A stretch of DNA of 61,700 nucleotides. Source: Lacihabitans sp. CS3-21. GTDB lineage: Bacteria; Bacteroidota; Bacteroidia; Cytophagales; Spirosomataceae. The notes beneath the pieces were generated by a model, which was not told the DNA's origin, made no database searches, and worked only from the letters and a program-made list of their open reading frames with translations. Location: positions 1 to 61,700 of the forward strand of contig NZ_RJUD01000021.1 in the NCBI RefSeq assembly GCF_024343675.1. The letters run 5' to 3'. Position numbers and translations under genes: made by a program. Numbering within the stretch: position 1 is the first letter of the stretch; each line of letters starts with the position of its first letter. This document shows positions 45,979 through 55,060 of the stretch, one piece after another.

Positions 45979-47106
45979 TTAATAGTTTTTTGAAGCTAAT
46001 AATGAATCTATTTTCTTTGCCACTATTAGATTACCCTCATTTCCAACATGACAGAAATCGATATATATATATCTCTTATTATCAAATATTTTCGTAAAAT
46101 CATATAAGTATGGAATTTCTCCTTGTTTTTCTTTCAAAATACTTTTAAATAATATTTTGAAATTCAGTTCCTCCTTTTTATTCACATTATTTAGGTAATT
46201 TCTTAAATGGCTTTTTTCTGGATTTCTAAAATATAATACTGGTTGCAAAATTGCATAAAATTGCCCCCCATTTTTTTCAACCAAATATTTCATAATTGAT
46301 AAATTATTGGAAATTGAATTTATTATTTTTTCCAATTTTACCGAGTTACAATCGCATTCAAAATCATAATCATCAGAAGAGTTATTGTTTTTTTTAAAGA
46401 AAAAACTCCACAGCAACTCTATATTTCCAAAAAACAGGTATTTGGGATAGGAAATTTCTGTCCTGATTTTTTCATTAAATGTATTTTCGTAAATATGACT
46501 ATTTATAGAGATCGCCTTCCTGCACAAATTTATTTCATTTACACCAAAATAAAATACAGCTATATCTATCTGAGTACCTGTATTTAATAAATTTATTAAA
46601 GCTTCCAATGTTTGCCTTGAGTCATAGCCAGATTCACCCAAATTATAAACATTATAAGAATTAAAATTAGTGGTTTTTTTAAATAATGTTGGAATCGTGT
46701 TAGCATCATCCACTCCGGTTCCCCACATAGTTGATCCTCCAAAAAAATACACTTGTTTTTGCCCTCTAATATTCAACCTTTTAGGATCGTATCTTTGACC
46801 ATTCTCATCGATATGAACAGTTATCCCATTATAAGGTTTTCTTTGCCATTCTATATAGGACTTATATTGTGTCTGTAACCCATTGAACTCGTCAAAAATT
46901 AATTTTGCATATTTTGAGTCTTTATATACCGGCAATAAATGCCTAGTTTCCAAAGTAGGCCTTTTTAGCATTCTCAAACCGAACCACGATAAAAAATTTA
47001 CAAAAATCATAAAAAAAGCAATAGTAAATAAGCTGAAAATTAGATTTCGCAATAAGTTTAAAACCCGCTTATTTATTTGAATTTTAATAATTTCAGCAAA
47101 TCTCAT
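45979..47106 (-). CDS. Membrane-anchored SGNH hydrolase-like protein
   Basis: About 375 residues from the ATG at 47106, which overlaps the preceding gene by 14 bases; an upstream start would overlap by 65. One membrane helix (residues about 15-40, IFSLFTIAFFMIFVNFLSWF) is followed by an SGNH-type domain: FFGGSTMWGTG (block I with Ser), NLGESGYDSRQT (II), YFGVNEIN (III, Asn) and IDFCHVGNEG (V, Asp and His). It could add or remove acyl groups on the polysaccharide in the periplasm. Substrate unknown. Confidence 0.7.
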   Translation of the reverse strand: MRFAEIIKIQINKRVLNLLRNLIFSLFTIAFFMIFVNFLSWFGLRMLKRPTLETRHLLPVYKDSKYAKLIFDEFNGLQTQYKSYIEWQRKPYNGITVHIDENGQRYDPKRLNIRGQKQVYFFGGSTMWGTGVDDANTIPTLFKKTTNFNSYNVYNLGESGYDSRQTLEALINLLNTGTQIDIAVFYFGVNEINLCRKAISINSHIYENTFNEKIRTEISYPKYLFFGNIELLWSFFFKKNNNSSDDYDFECDCNSVKLEKIINSISNNLSIMKYLVEKNGGQFYAILQPVLYFRNPEKSHLRNYLNNVNKKEELNFKILFKSILKEKQGEIPYLYDFTKIFDNKRYIYIDFCHVGNEGNLIVAKKIDSLLASKNY

Positions 47107-48406
47107 TAAGTATTTCACTAAGTTTTTCAGAATGATATTTTCTTGAAAATATTTCAATGTTAGTTTCGCTTAATTTTGGGAAACCTTCGTCTAAAAATAG
47201 TTTAATTTTAGAAGCTATTTCTATAGGATTTGAAGGATTACATACACCATGAGAATGATTAATTGAATCTAATAATTTCGAACATGCTCCATTGGTTTCA
47301 ACGCAAGCTATTATAGGCAGTCCAACGCCAATATATTCAAATATTTTTCCAGTCAAATTTATTTCATCTCCAATTTTTAGAAACATTAAAGAAGCATCCG
47401 CACTAATTAAATACTCTAAAGCTTCTTTATGAGTCAAATATCCAGTGAAACTGATTATATTCTCAAGCTTTTCTGAAATAACTAAATCAGTTGCCCACTT
47501 CAATTTGTCGCCTACAAAAATTATCTCCAATCTTTCTTTATAAATAGTTTCCAAGGAGCTAATAGCTTTTATGAAATTGAGATAGGTTTCTCTTCTATCA
47601 ACATACACCGCACCAGAATAAACAATTCTAATTTTGTTATTTAATCTTACTTTGGGAACCAAATTTATAAAATCCTCAGGATCAAATCCGTTCGTAATTA
47701 CCGTAATTTTATCATTCAAAATTGGATACCTATCAGAAAGAATTTTCCTTAATGAGTCTGCATAAACAACTATTTTTTCAGCTCCGAGTATAATTTTTCT
47801 TTCAAAATATGAATGATATTTCTTATGAAAAATGGAAGGATAATGCGTATAGGGATCATCTGTCCATCCATCTCGAAAATCTAATACATATGGTATTCTA
47901 TTCTTTTTAGCGAGTTTATATGTTACAAAAGCATTTGATGGCCCAGGAAATGAGCCAAATATTACATCTGGTCGGTTTTCTTTAACAATATTTTTGCCTA
48001 GTCTAGTAGCAAAAGGAATCCATCCATTATATCCATCAGGAAGTAAAATCCAATTCCTTAATGTCCTATAGAGACCGACATACCAAGCATCTTCACTAAC
48101 CGAAATGGTTTCCTTTTTAAGGCTTTTATTACTTTTAAACTTGCCAAATAAAGCTCTGATTTTTGTGGAAACACTTAAAGGGTCAATGGAGTCTGCCCTA
48201 TAGATCACGGTTTCATCACTCAATTCTGACAATAATGTGGAATCATAAACGTAATAATCTCTTTCTTTAACTGTCAATACATTAGTTCTCCACCCTAGTC
48301 TACTTAAATACTTTAGAAATTTGAGATTTCTTTGAATTCCTCCTCCACCTATAGGTGGAAAATCGTAGGTAATCATTAGAATATTCTTTCTACGCATATA
48401 TTTCAC
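47093..48406 (-). CDS. GT4 family glycosyltransferase
   Basis: A 437-residue glycosyltransferase with the GT4 pattern: N-terminal MITYDFPPIGGGGIQRNLKF and a C-terminal donor-binding region with GKIFEYIGVGLPIIACVE. GTG at 48406 overlaps the preceding stop by 4 bases; ATG at 48397 is also possible. It is one of only two clear GT4 transferases in the locus besides the initiating enzyme, suggesting a short repeat unit. Its position next to the WbpI-like gene suggests it may add the ManNAc3N-uronic acid derivative, but this is inference. Confidence 0.88.
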   Translation of the reverse strand: MKYMRRKNILMITYDFPPIGGGGIQRNLKFLKYLSRLGWRTNVLTVKERDYYVYDSTLLSELSDETVIYRADSIDPLSVSTKIRALFGKFKSNKSLKKETISVSEDAWYVGLYRTLRNWILLPDGYNGWIPFATRLGKNIVKENRPDVIFGSFPGPSNAFVTYKLAKKNRIPYVLDFRDGWTDDPYTHYPSIFHKKYHSYFERKIILGAEKIVVYADSLRKILSDRYPILNDKITVITNGFDPEDFINLVPKVRLNNKIRIVYSGAVYVDRRETYLNFIKAISSLETIYKERLEIIFVGDKLKWATDLVISEKLENIISFTGYLTHKEALEYLISADASLMFLKIGDEINLTGKIFEYIGVGLPIIACVETNGACSKLLDSINHSHGVCNPSNPIEIASKIKLFLDEGFPKLSETNIEIFSRKYHSEKLSEILNEIC

Positions 48407-49437
48407 TTAATAATATCAATAATTTTATTTGCAGTATTGCCATCTCCATATAGAGAAACGTAATTTTCCGGCATACTCATTAAAGTTGTTCCTATTTGAG
48501 AAAGATTATCATATAATAAGGTATTCCACCCAGAATTTAGTGTTTCTATCCATTCAGTATCCTTTCTAAGTGTAACACAAACTTTTTTCATCCAATAAGC
48601 CTCCTTTTGCATTCCTCCACTATCAGTTACTAAACCAGATGATTTTTCCAAATAAGACAAATTAACTAAATAACCTTGAGGTTTAATAAAGTTTATATTT
48701 TTATAATTCTCAATCTTTAGTTTGAATGAATTCATTAACTTTTCAGTACGAGGGTGAATTGGAAATATAACTTTTTTATCTAAGTCGTTTAAATTTTGTA
48801 AAACTCTTTTTAACCGATTCTCATCATCAGTATTAGAAGGTCTATGTATAGTAGCATAATAATATTCAAAATCGATATTTAATTCTTTAAGCCATTTATT
48901 ACATGTAGCCATAGTAACAATATCTTTCATAATATCACCGCATTCAAAAATATTTCGAGTTATACCTTCTTTATTTAATTTAGAAATAGCATCCTTACTG
49001 GAAACAAAAAAGTACTCACTCAAATGGTCTGTTAGTACTCTATTAATTTCTTCAGGCATAGTACGATTATAACTTCTTAGTCCAGCCTCTACATGAATAA
49101 TGGGAATCATGAGCTTTGCCGCAGCCATGGCACCTGCAATTGTTGAGTTTGTATCTCCATATACCAATAGAAATTGAGGTTTTTCTTTGATTAAAACATC
49201 CTCAATAGCAATCAGCATCTTTCCCGTTTGTTCACCATGCAATCCACTACCAACATTTAACATATAGTCTGGTTTAGACATACCTAATTCGTCAAAAAAC
49301 ACTTGACTCATTTCTGAATCATAATGTTGGCCAGTGTGTACAGTAACAAGTTCAATTTTATCTTTTGCCGCCTTTTCTAGAGGAAAGTGCTTAATAAATT
49401 GAGGTCTCGCACCGATAATTGCTACAATTTTTTTCAT
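48403..49437 (-). CDS. Non-hydrolysing UDP-HexNAc 2-epimerase (WbpI-like)
   Basis: A 344-residue 2-epimerase with IIGARPQFIKHFPLEKA, HTGQHYDSEMSQVFFDELG, YGDTNST, HVEAGLRSYNRTMPEEINR and TDSGGMQKEAYW. The ARPQFIK form (rather than TRPE) is common in WbpI/WlbD enzymes that act on UDP-2,3-diacylamino glucuronic acid to give the manno form. Context agrees: WbpA-, WbpE- and WbpB-like genes lie just upstream in the same series. Wild-type WecB activity on UDP-GlcNAc is the alternative. Confidence 0.85.
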   Translation of the reverse strand: MKKIVAIIGARPQFIKHFPLEKAAKDKIELVTVHTGQHYDSEMSQVFFDELGMSKPDYMLNVGSGLHGEQTGKMLIAIEDVLIKEKPQFLLVYGDTNSTIAGAMAAAKLMIPIIHVEAGLRSYNRTMPEEINRVLTDHLSEYFFVSSKDAISKLNKEGITRNIFECGDIMKDIVTMATCNKWLKELNIDFEYYYATIHRPSNTDDENRLKRVLQNLNDLDKKVIFPIHPRTEKLMNSFKLKIENYKNINFIKPQGYLVNLSYLEKSSGLVTDSGGMQKEAYWMKKVCVTLRKDTEWIETLNSGWNTLLYDNLSQIGTTLMSMPENYVSLYGDGNTANKIIDIIK

Positions 49438-50618
49438 ATTTTTTTTGAAATTAACCTCTCCTTGTCAAAAATAAAAAACTTGACAAAGATGTAAAAAAGT
49501 AAAAATCCATTACTAAATAAAATACCAATTAAGCCTGCATTAAATAAATTAAAAAAGAAAAGAGGGATTACTGAAACTAACGCTAAATCATTTAGTTTAA
49601 TTAACGACCTTACAAACTTACCTATAAAAAATGAAAATAAAATAACACCAACAATTCCAAAGTTAATGTATGCTTCAACAACAAAAAACTGATTGGCATT
49701 CCCTGTTCCTTCTCCACCAAACTGACTTTGGTATAAATAACGTTCAAAATTCATTCTCTCGCTTCCTTTAAAGAATGCAATCAAAGAACTTGTGTTACCA
49801 AAAAAAAACTGACTATTAAAATCAGTAAGAAAAACTCTAATTCCATCAAGAGCAGTTATGACTGGAATAACTGCTGATCTCCAAAAAATACTTTCAATTA
49901 TCCCTTGTGGTGAATATAATATTGAGAATAATTCAGCATCACTATCATAATCACGCCCTGTATTACCTGTCAGGAAAAACATGATTGCCAATAAAAGAAT
50001 TATTGTTCCTAATCCTTTAATAAAAAATATTATCTTATTGGTCGATTTTAACAAAAAAAGAAAAAAAATTGGTATCCCTAATTTTAGAAAATATGCCTTT
50101 TCAAGAAATGATATTGAGAATAACAAAAATAAACCTGCAAATAAAAATTTATTTTTATGGTTTCTCTGAAAGGCTAAAGAAATAAAGTAAGGAAGAAAAT
50201 AAGCATTTATTAAGCCTATAATATATCCTAATGATGCTTCCCAGCCAACCCTAGTTTTCAAAAACTCATCTCTATTTCTTGATAAATCATCACTCGAAGA
50301 ACCTTTAAAAGATTCTATTATAGGTATATTAGGTGCTGTTGCAAAAACAATCAAAATAAAAAATAAAAAAATACTAAAAAGAAAAAAAATACTAAAATTA
50401 AAATTAATTTCAATTTTAGGTAAATTAAAGTCTAAACCAAAAGAAGTATTTAATGCAAATAAATATGTTAAGACAGAAATTATTGTTAGTTTAGATAACA
50501 TTTGAACAAACTCAGGAAACAGTTCATAAACAAAAACATATGGAATCAAAACATATGGAATAATAAACATGAATATGTATAAAATCGAAAAAGTTAATTG
50601 AATTTTATTTAAACTCAT
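49434..50618 (-). CDS. wzy: O-antigen polymerase-like membrane protein (Wzy)
   Basis: A 394-residue protein with about ten membrane helices and a large loop near residues 230-290 (ITALDGIRVFLTDFNSQFFF, SQFGGEGTGNANQFFVVEAY). Wzy proteins vary widely in sequence, so the call rests on topology, the large periplasmic loop and the place next to the Wzx-like gene. It would join lipid-linked repeat units in the periplasm. The start is 27 bases after the Wzx stop, and its stop overlaps the WbpI-like gene by 4 bases. Confidence 0.75.
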   Translation of the reverse strand: MSLNKIQLTFSILYIFMFIIPYVLIPYVFVYELFPEFVQMLSKLTIISVLTYLFALNTSFGLDFNLPKIEINFNFSIFFLFSIFLFFILIVFATAPNIPIIESFKGSSSDDLSRNRDEFLKTRVGWEASLGYIIGLINAYFLPYFISLAFQRNHKNKFLFAGLFLLFSISFLEKAYFLKLGIPIFFLFLLKSTNKIIFFIKGLGTIILLLAIMFFLTGNTGRDYDSDAELFSILYSPQGIIESIFWRSAVIPVITALDGIRVFLTDFNSQFFFGNTSSLIAFFKGSERMNFERYLYQSQFGGEGTGNANQFFVVEAYINFGIVGVILFSFFIGKFVRSLIKLNDLALVSVIPLFFFNLFNAGLIGILFSNGFLLFYIFVKFFIFDKERLISKKI

Positions 50619-50645
50619 TTACACATAAATTTAGCCAATTAAATA

Positions 50646-51893
50646 CTACTCGTTTTTTTTTAAATTAGAATCAAAAACCTTAATCACCTTTAACATTAAA
50701 ACAAAGTAAATTGAATATAAAATTACTTCATGAGCAACATAGAGCCAAAGTAAGCATTTAATACTAAAAAAAATACCACAAGAAAAAACTATTATTGAAA
50801 CGATGAAATAACTTGTTTGCCAGCCTGCTAATGTTTTTAAGTTATTAGTTGCAAGGAAAATTGTACTTAATGGAGAGACAATAAATTTAATAAAAGCCCC
50901 AATTGATATGATCTCAACATATTCACCTGCAGAAACCCAATCCTTTCCAAAAATAACTGTAAAAATTTCAGCCCCAAAAAAAAATATTGGTGTAAATAAA
51001 GCAAATGAACAAAGTAAAAGAATCTTAGTTGTTTTTAAAAATGCTGGAAATAAGTTTAATGTTTCAGAATTAGATATCTCTGAAACATTACTAAAATAAA
51101 TTTGCCCAATCGCTACGCTTATTACAGATGTAGGAGCTGTCAATGTTCTATTTGCAAAAGAATAACTCCCTACAATTTGAGAATTATAGTACTTTGAGAT
51201 AAAAAAAACAGGTGCTTGACTTGCTAAGGTGTTCATTAAGCTTGTTGGCATAACAATCTTAGGATAATCAATATACTTTTTACCAACACTCAACATATTT
51301 TCCCAATTTAAATAGGATGAAAAACTGATGAAAGTATTTATTAAAGGCCAAACAGCAACAACATTTCCTATGACAAAGCCAATAACTAATCCATTTTTTT
51401 TAAATCCGAAACTTCCAAGTAAAATACTTATTGCTACCAAAGCAAGACTTTGAGAAACCTTCGAATAATTAATTACGTTGAATTGTTTTTTTCTTGTTAG
51501 CCAATAGCCAAGAGCTTGAAAAATGCCTGTAAAAAAAATACTTATTGGTAATAAAAAAATATTTTCAAACAATCTTAATCCTAAAAATGGAAAATAAGAA
51601 TATAATAAAATAAATAAAAAAATTAAACTGGAAAAACAAAAACTACATAATATTAATAACGAATAGATATTGATAGCATTAGAATCCTCTTTCGGATTTA
51701 GTATTGCCATTTCGTAAAGCCCAGTCGAGAATATACAAAGTACTGCATTTATCGCTATAAATAACCCTAAGTTTCCAAATTCAGATGGGCTATAAATTCT
51801 GGTTAAAATAGGGCTAAATACTATTGGTATAAATTGAGCCATACTTGTCCCAGATATTAATAGTAAAGAGTTCCTTAAAAAATCACTCTTCAT
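50646..51893 (-). CDS. wzx: Polysaccharide flippase (Wzx)
   Basis: A 415-residue protein with about twelve membrane helices. The N-terminus (RNSLLLISGTSMAQFIPIVF, SPILTRIYSPSEFGNLGLF) is typical of the polysaccharide transporter family. It should flip the undecaprenyl-linked repeat unit across the inner membrane for Wzy. Length is normal. Very AT-rich, as is the wzy gene, which is usual for these two genes in O-antigen loci. Confidence 0.88.
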   Translation of the reverse strand: MKSDFLRNSLLLISGTSMAQFIPIVFSPILTRIYSPSEFGNLGLFIAINAVLCIFSTGLYEMAILNPKEDSNAINIYSLLILCSFCFSSLIFLFILLYSYFPFLGLRLFENIFLLPISIFFTGIFQALGYWLTRKKQFNVINYSKVSQSLALVAISILLGSFGFKKNGLVIGFVIGNVVAVWPLINTFISFSSYLNWENMLSVGKKYIDYPKIVMPTSLMNTLASQAPVFFISKYYNSQIVGSYSFANRTLTAPTSVISVAIGQIYFSNVSEISNSETLNLFPAFLKTTKILLLCSFALFTPIFFFGAEIFTVIFGKDWVSAGEYVEIISIGAFIKFIVSPLSTIFLATNNLKTLAGWQTSYFIVSIIVFSCGIFFSIKCLLWLYVAHEVILYSIYFVLMLKVIKVFDSNLKKNE

Positions 51894-51938
51894 TTTATTT
51901 GTTTTGCCATTTTATTTCATAAAAAATTGAAATATTTA

Positions 51939-52829
51939 TTACCCTCTCATTTTACTAACTATTTCAATTGCCTTTTTACAATCTTGAAGACCGAATCCGT
52001 TTCCATTTAATATTTCTTGGTAACTTAATGTATGTAATTCTGTAAAACCGTCAGAAAATTCAATCTCCTCTCCTTCCATCATAAGAGTCCTGAAAGTTCG
52101 CTTTCCCTGCAACTTTACCTCTAAAGGAATTTGGTCATAATCAATACTCAAAAACCAATTTATTCTTGCATTTTGTAATCTTAAATAACCAGAAATAGTG
52201 TCTTTCAAATTTAAATCAACAGAAACTTCTTCTACATCACCAAAAACCCAGGTTAGCATGTCAAAAAAATGAACTCCAATGTTAGTTGCAATTCCACCTG
52301 ACTTTGAAAGATCTCCTTTCCAGCTTCGATGATACCATTTACCCCTTGAAGTAATGTACTTTAAATCAACATCGTAAATTTTATCTTTTGGCCCATTAAG
52401 CACCCTTTCTCGTAATTCTATGATACTTTTATGTAATCTTAATTGCAATATTGTATATACCTTATTACCTGTTTCCTGTTCAATTTCTTGCAAAGCGTCT
52501 AGATTCCAAGGATTTAATACCAATGGCTTCTCACATATTACATCACACCCAGATTTCAAACCAAATCTAATATGGGCATCGTGCAGATAGTTCGGAGAAC
52601 AAATACTCACGAAATCAATTGGATTCTTTTCTCTTCTTAGTTTATCAATATGCCTATCAAAACGTTCAAATTCAGTGAAGAAATCAGCGTCCGGAAAATT
52701 ACTATCCATTATTCCTACACCATCATATGGATCATATGCAGCAACTAACTCATTCTTTGTGTCCTTAATGGCTTTCATGTGTCGAGGTGCGATATAGCCA
52801 GCCGCACCAATTAATGCAAATTTTTTCAT
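51939..52829 (-). CDS. Gfo/Idh/MocA-type dehydrogenase (WbpB/WlbA-like)
   Basis: A 296-residue NAD-dependent oxidoreductase: Rossmann start ALIGAAGYIAPRHMKAI, the CEKPLVLNPWNLDAL motif with the family's Lys, and GGIATNIGVHFFDML with the catalytic His. WbpB/WlbA oxidises C3 of UDP-GlcNAc-uronic acid; a WbpE-type aminotransferase then places an amine at C3. A WbpE-like gene is encoded at 53911. The start overlaps the ankyrin gene's stop by 4 bases. Confidence 0.88.
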   Translation of the reverse strand: MKKFALIGAAGYIAPRHMKAIKDTKNELVAAYDPYDGVGIMDSNFPDADFFTEFERFDRHIDKLRREKNPIDFVSICSPNYLHDAHIRFGLKSGCDVICEKPLVLNPWNLDALQEIEQETGNKVYTILQLRLHKSIIELRERVLNGPKDKIYDVDLKYITSRGKWYHRSWKGDLSKSGGIATNIGVHFFDMLTWVFGDVEEVSVDLNLKDTISGYLRLQNARINWFLSIDYDQIPLEVKLQGKRTFRTLMMEGEEIEFSDGFTELHTLSYQEILNGNGFGLQDCKKAIEIVSKMRG

Positions 52830-53233
52830 CCCTTTTTTAAATCCTTTATAAACTGAAATAATTCTATATCTCCTTTTTCTAAAACATAATCTAATACACT
52901 TTTCCCACTTAAGTCTTTAACCTCAATGTCAGCCCCATTATCATAAAGCTTTTTTAAAAAATTAAAATTTCTATTTATAAATACTTTTGTCTTAGCATAC
53001 ATAAAAACAGTAGTTCCTTTGTGATTTTTTGAATTAATATCTGCACCATAATTCAAAAGAATATCAAAACAATTATAACTATGATTGAATGCAGCTACAA
53101 TAATCAAATTCCATCCAGTATTTACATCATATTTATTAATATCTTCAAAATTAACAATAGCCTCTTTGAGGGATTTATGGTTATCATTAATGCAATAGTC
53201 CAAGAGTAACAAAAATTGAAATTCATTTTCCAT
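52826..53233 (-). CDS. Ankyrin-repeat protein paired with sugar N-formyltransferase
   Basis: About 135 residues from the ATG at 53233 (MENEFQFLLLLDYC). It consists of ankyrin repeats: GWNLIIVAAFNHSYNCFDIL, LNYGADINSKNHKGTTVFMY, LYDNGADIEVKDLSGKSVLD. Its start overlaps the stop of the formyltransferase gene by 11 bases in the +1 frame. The sugar N-formyltransferase QdtF of Providencia alcalifaciens carries ankyrin repeats at its C-terminus, so this looks like the same domain on a separate chain. It may bind the nucleotide-sugar or regulate the enzyme. An ancestral fusion split by a one-base change is possible. Confidence 0.8.
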   Translation of the reverse strand: MENEFQFLLLLDYCINDNHKSLKEAIVNFEDINKYDVNTGWNLIIVAAFNHSYNCFDILLNYGADINSKNHKGTTVFMYAKTKVFINRNFNFLKKLYDNGADIEVKDLSGKSVLDYVLEKGDIELFQFIKDLKKG

Positions 53234-53918
53234 TAATACTAATGTATTTATCAATAATATTTAACGTTTCTACTTCAAATTCAGGAGACATTTTTTTATT
53301 ATAAGGCCCATAATCCTCCAAATTTTGAAAAAAACAGTTCATGGCTTTTTCAATTGCATTTGGAATCATGTCTAGCTGCAAATCATAAAGCCTCTCAGAC
53401 AAATCTAGTATCGTATCAGATTTGAAAATCGGAATATTCTTTACTTCAATAATTTTACCAGCATCAATTTTAGAGTCAATGATATGAGAGGTTACCCCCA
53501 AAGGTAGACCATTAAAGATGGACCAAAGCATTGCATCGAGACCTCTAGCCCCTGGAATAACGCCTGGATGAAAATTAATAATGCCTTTATTTAGGCATTC
53601 AATAATATTTCCTTTAATAATTCTTGCACCAGATACTATCCCAAGGTCATATTCATTATGTTTCAAATCATTCCTTAATTCTTCGCTATTATGTGGTAGA
53701 ACTTTGTACTTTATACCAAATCTTTTAGCAATAAGTGAAGGATGGACTAATCCTTGATGACTAATTTTAGTTTTAACCGTAGTTGGTGAAATGTTTAGAT
53801 TTACAGCATCAGCAGCATAAATAGCCGCAATCTCGTAACCTTCAGATAGTATTCTAAAAATAAAATCCTGTGTTTTCTTGTGAGGGAAATTATATGAAAA
53901 CATTACTATTTTAGGCAT
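53223..53918 (-). CDS. Sugar N-formyltransferase
   Basis: About 231 residues from the ATG at 53918, which overlaps the aminotransferase stop by 8 bases. It has the formyltransferase fold: IVMFSYNFPHKKTQDFIFRI, then GIINFHPGVIPGARGLDAML with Asn and His, and GVTSHIIDSKIDAGKII with the catalytic Asp region. Such enzymes transfer a formyl group from N10-formyl-tetrahydrofolate to an amino sugar. Placed right after a WbpE-like aminotransferase, its likely substrate is the new C3 amine of UDP-GlcNAc3N-uronic acid. It would take the place of WbpD, which is not seen in the window. Confidence 0.87.
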   Translation of the reverse strand: MPKIVMFSYNFPHKKTQDFIFRILSEGYEIAAIYAADAVNLNISPTTVKTKISHQGLVHPSLIAKRFGIKYKVLPHNSEELRNDLKHNEYDLGIVSGARIIKGNIIECLNKGIINFHPGVIPGARGLDAMLWSIFNGLPLGVTSHIIDSKIDAGKIIEVKNIPIFKSDTILDLSERLYDLQLDMIPNAIEKAMNCFFQNLEDYGPYNKKMSPEFEVETLNIIDKYISINGK

Positions 53919-55059
53919 GGCTATCAAAAAACATTCTAATTTTATCAACAATAAACTCTAATTGATTTTCTTGAAATTCTGTATGAATTGGTAATGAAAG
54001 TACTTCATCACATAATTGCTGAGAAATTTTTAAATCTCCAACTTTCTTTCCTAAATCTTTAAATGCACTTTGTTTGTGAAGTGGTTTGGGATAGTAAACC
54101 ATTGAAGGTATACCATATGCTGCCAAATGTTTTTTTAAACCATCTCTTAGGCCATCTTTTACTTTTATAGTGTATTGATGAAATACATGTGTTGAATTAG
54201 GTTGTCGGAACGGAATTTGAAGATTTGATATCTTATTCAGGTACATGTCATAATAATCTGCAACTATATTTCTTCTTGCTTCAAAATCACTTAAATGTTT
54301 TAATTTAACTCTTAAAATAGCTGCTTGAAGCCCATCTAATCTAGAATTTATACCTATTACATCATGAACATATTGTTGAGACTGTCCGTGGTTGGCTATC
54401 ATTCTGATTTTTTCAGCCAATTCCAAATCATTAGCAAACAAAGCTCCTCCATCGCCGTAGCACCCCAAGTTTTTGGAGGGGAAAAATGAGGTAGTGCCTA
54501 TATCACCAATTGTTCCTGCATATTTTACAGTACCGTCTGAAAATGAATATTTTGAACCTATAGCTTGTGCAGTATCTTCAATTATCGAAATATCTTTTCT
54601 ACGAGCAATTTCTAGGATAGGTTCCAAATCTGTACATTGTCCAAAAAGATGAACAGGCACAATTAATTTGGTCTTGTTTGAAATCGCTTCTTCAATTATA
54701 TGGCTAGTAACATTAAATGAATCGGGATCAACATCAACCATTACTGGTTTTAAACCTAAAAGCCCAATTACCTCTGCTGTAGCCACATAGGTAAAGGCTG
54801 GCACTATTACTTCATCCCCTTTTTTTAAATTTAAAGCCATCATTGCAATTTGCAATGCATCTGTTCCATTTGCACAAGGAATTACTTTTGAAACATTTAA
54901 GTAATTAGCCAATTCTTCCTGAAAATTTATAAATGCATCCCCTTTTATAAATTGGCAAGAATCTAATATTGATTTAATAGCTATATCTATATCCTTCTTT
55001 AATCTCAAATATTGATTTTTTAGATCAACCATTTGAATAGAATCTATCTTTCTATTCAT
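53911..55059 (-). CDS. PLP-dependent sugar aminotransferase (WbpE/WlbC-like, DegT family)
   Basis: A 382-residue DegT/DnrJ-family aminotransferase. Motifs: VIPCANGTDALQIAMMAL, PAFTYVATAEVIGLLG, EDTAQAIGSKYSF, and SFFPSKNLGCYGDGGAL with the PLP-binding Lys. The N-terminus IQMVDLKNQYLRLKKDID is typical of WbpE/WlbC. It would aminate C3 of the UDP-3-keto-HexNAc-uronic acid. It starts 1 base after the dehydrogenase gene and leads into the formyltransferase. Confidence 0.9.
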   Translation of the reverse strand: MNRKIDSIQMVDLKNQYLRLKKDIDIAIKSILDSCQFIKGDAFINFQEELANYLNVSKVIPCANGTDALQIAMMALNLKKGDEVIVPAFTYVATAEVIGLLGLKPVMVDVDPDSFNVTSHIIEEAISNKTKLIVPVHLFGQCTDLEPILEIARRKDISIIEDTAQAIGSKYSFSDGTVKYAGTIGDIGTTSFFPSKNLGCYGDGGALFANDLELAEKIRMIANHGQSQQYVHDVIGINSRLDGLQAAILRVKLKHLSDFEARRNIVADYYDMYLNKISNLQIPFRQPNSTHVFHQYTIKVKDGLRDGLKKHLAAYGIPSMVYYPKPLHKQSAFKDLGKKVGDLKISQQLCDEVLSLPIHTEFQENQLEFIVDKIRMFFDSHA

Positions 55060-55060
55060 C

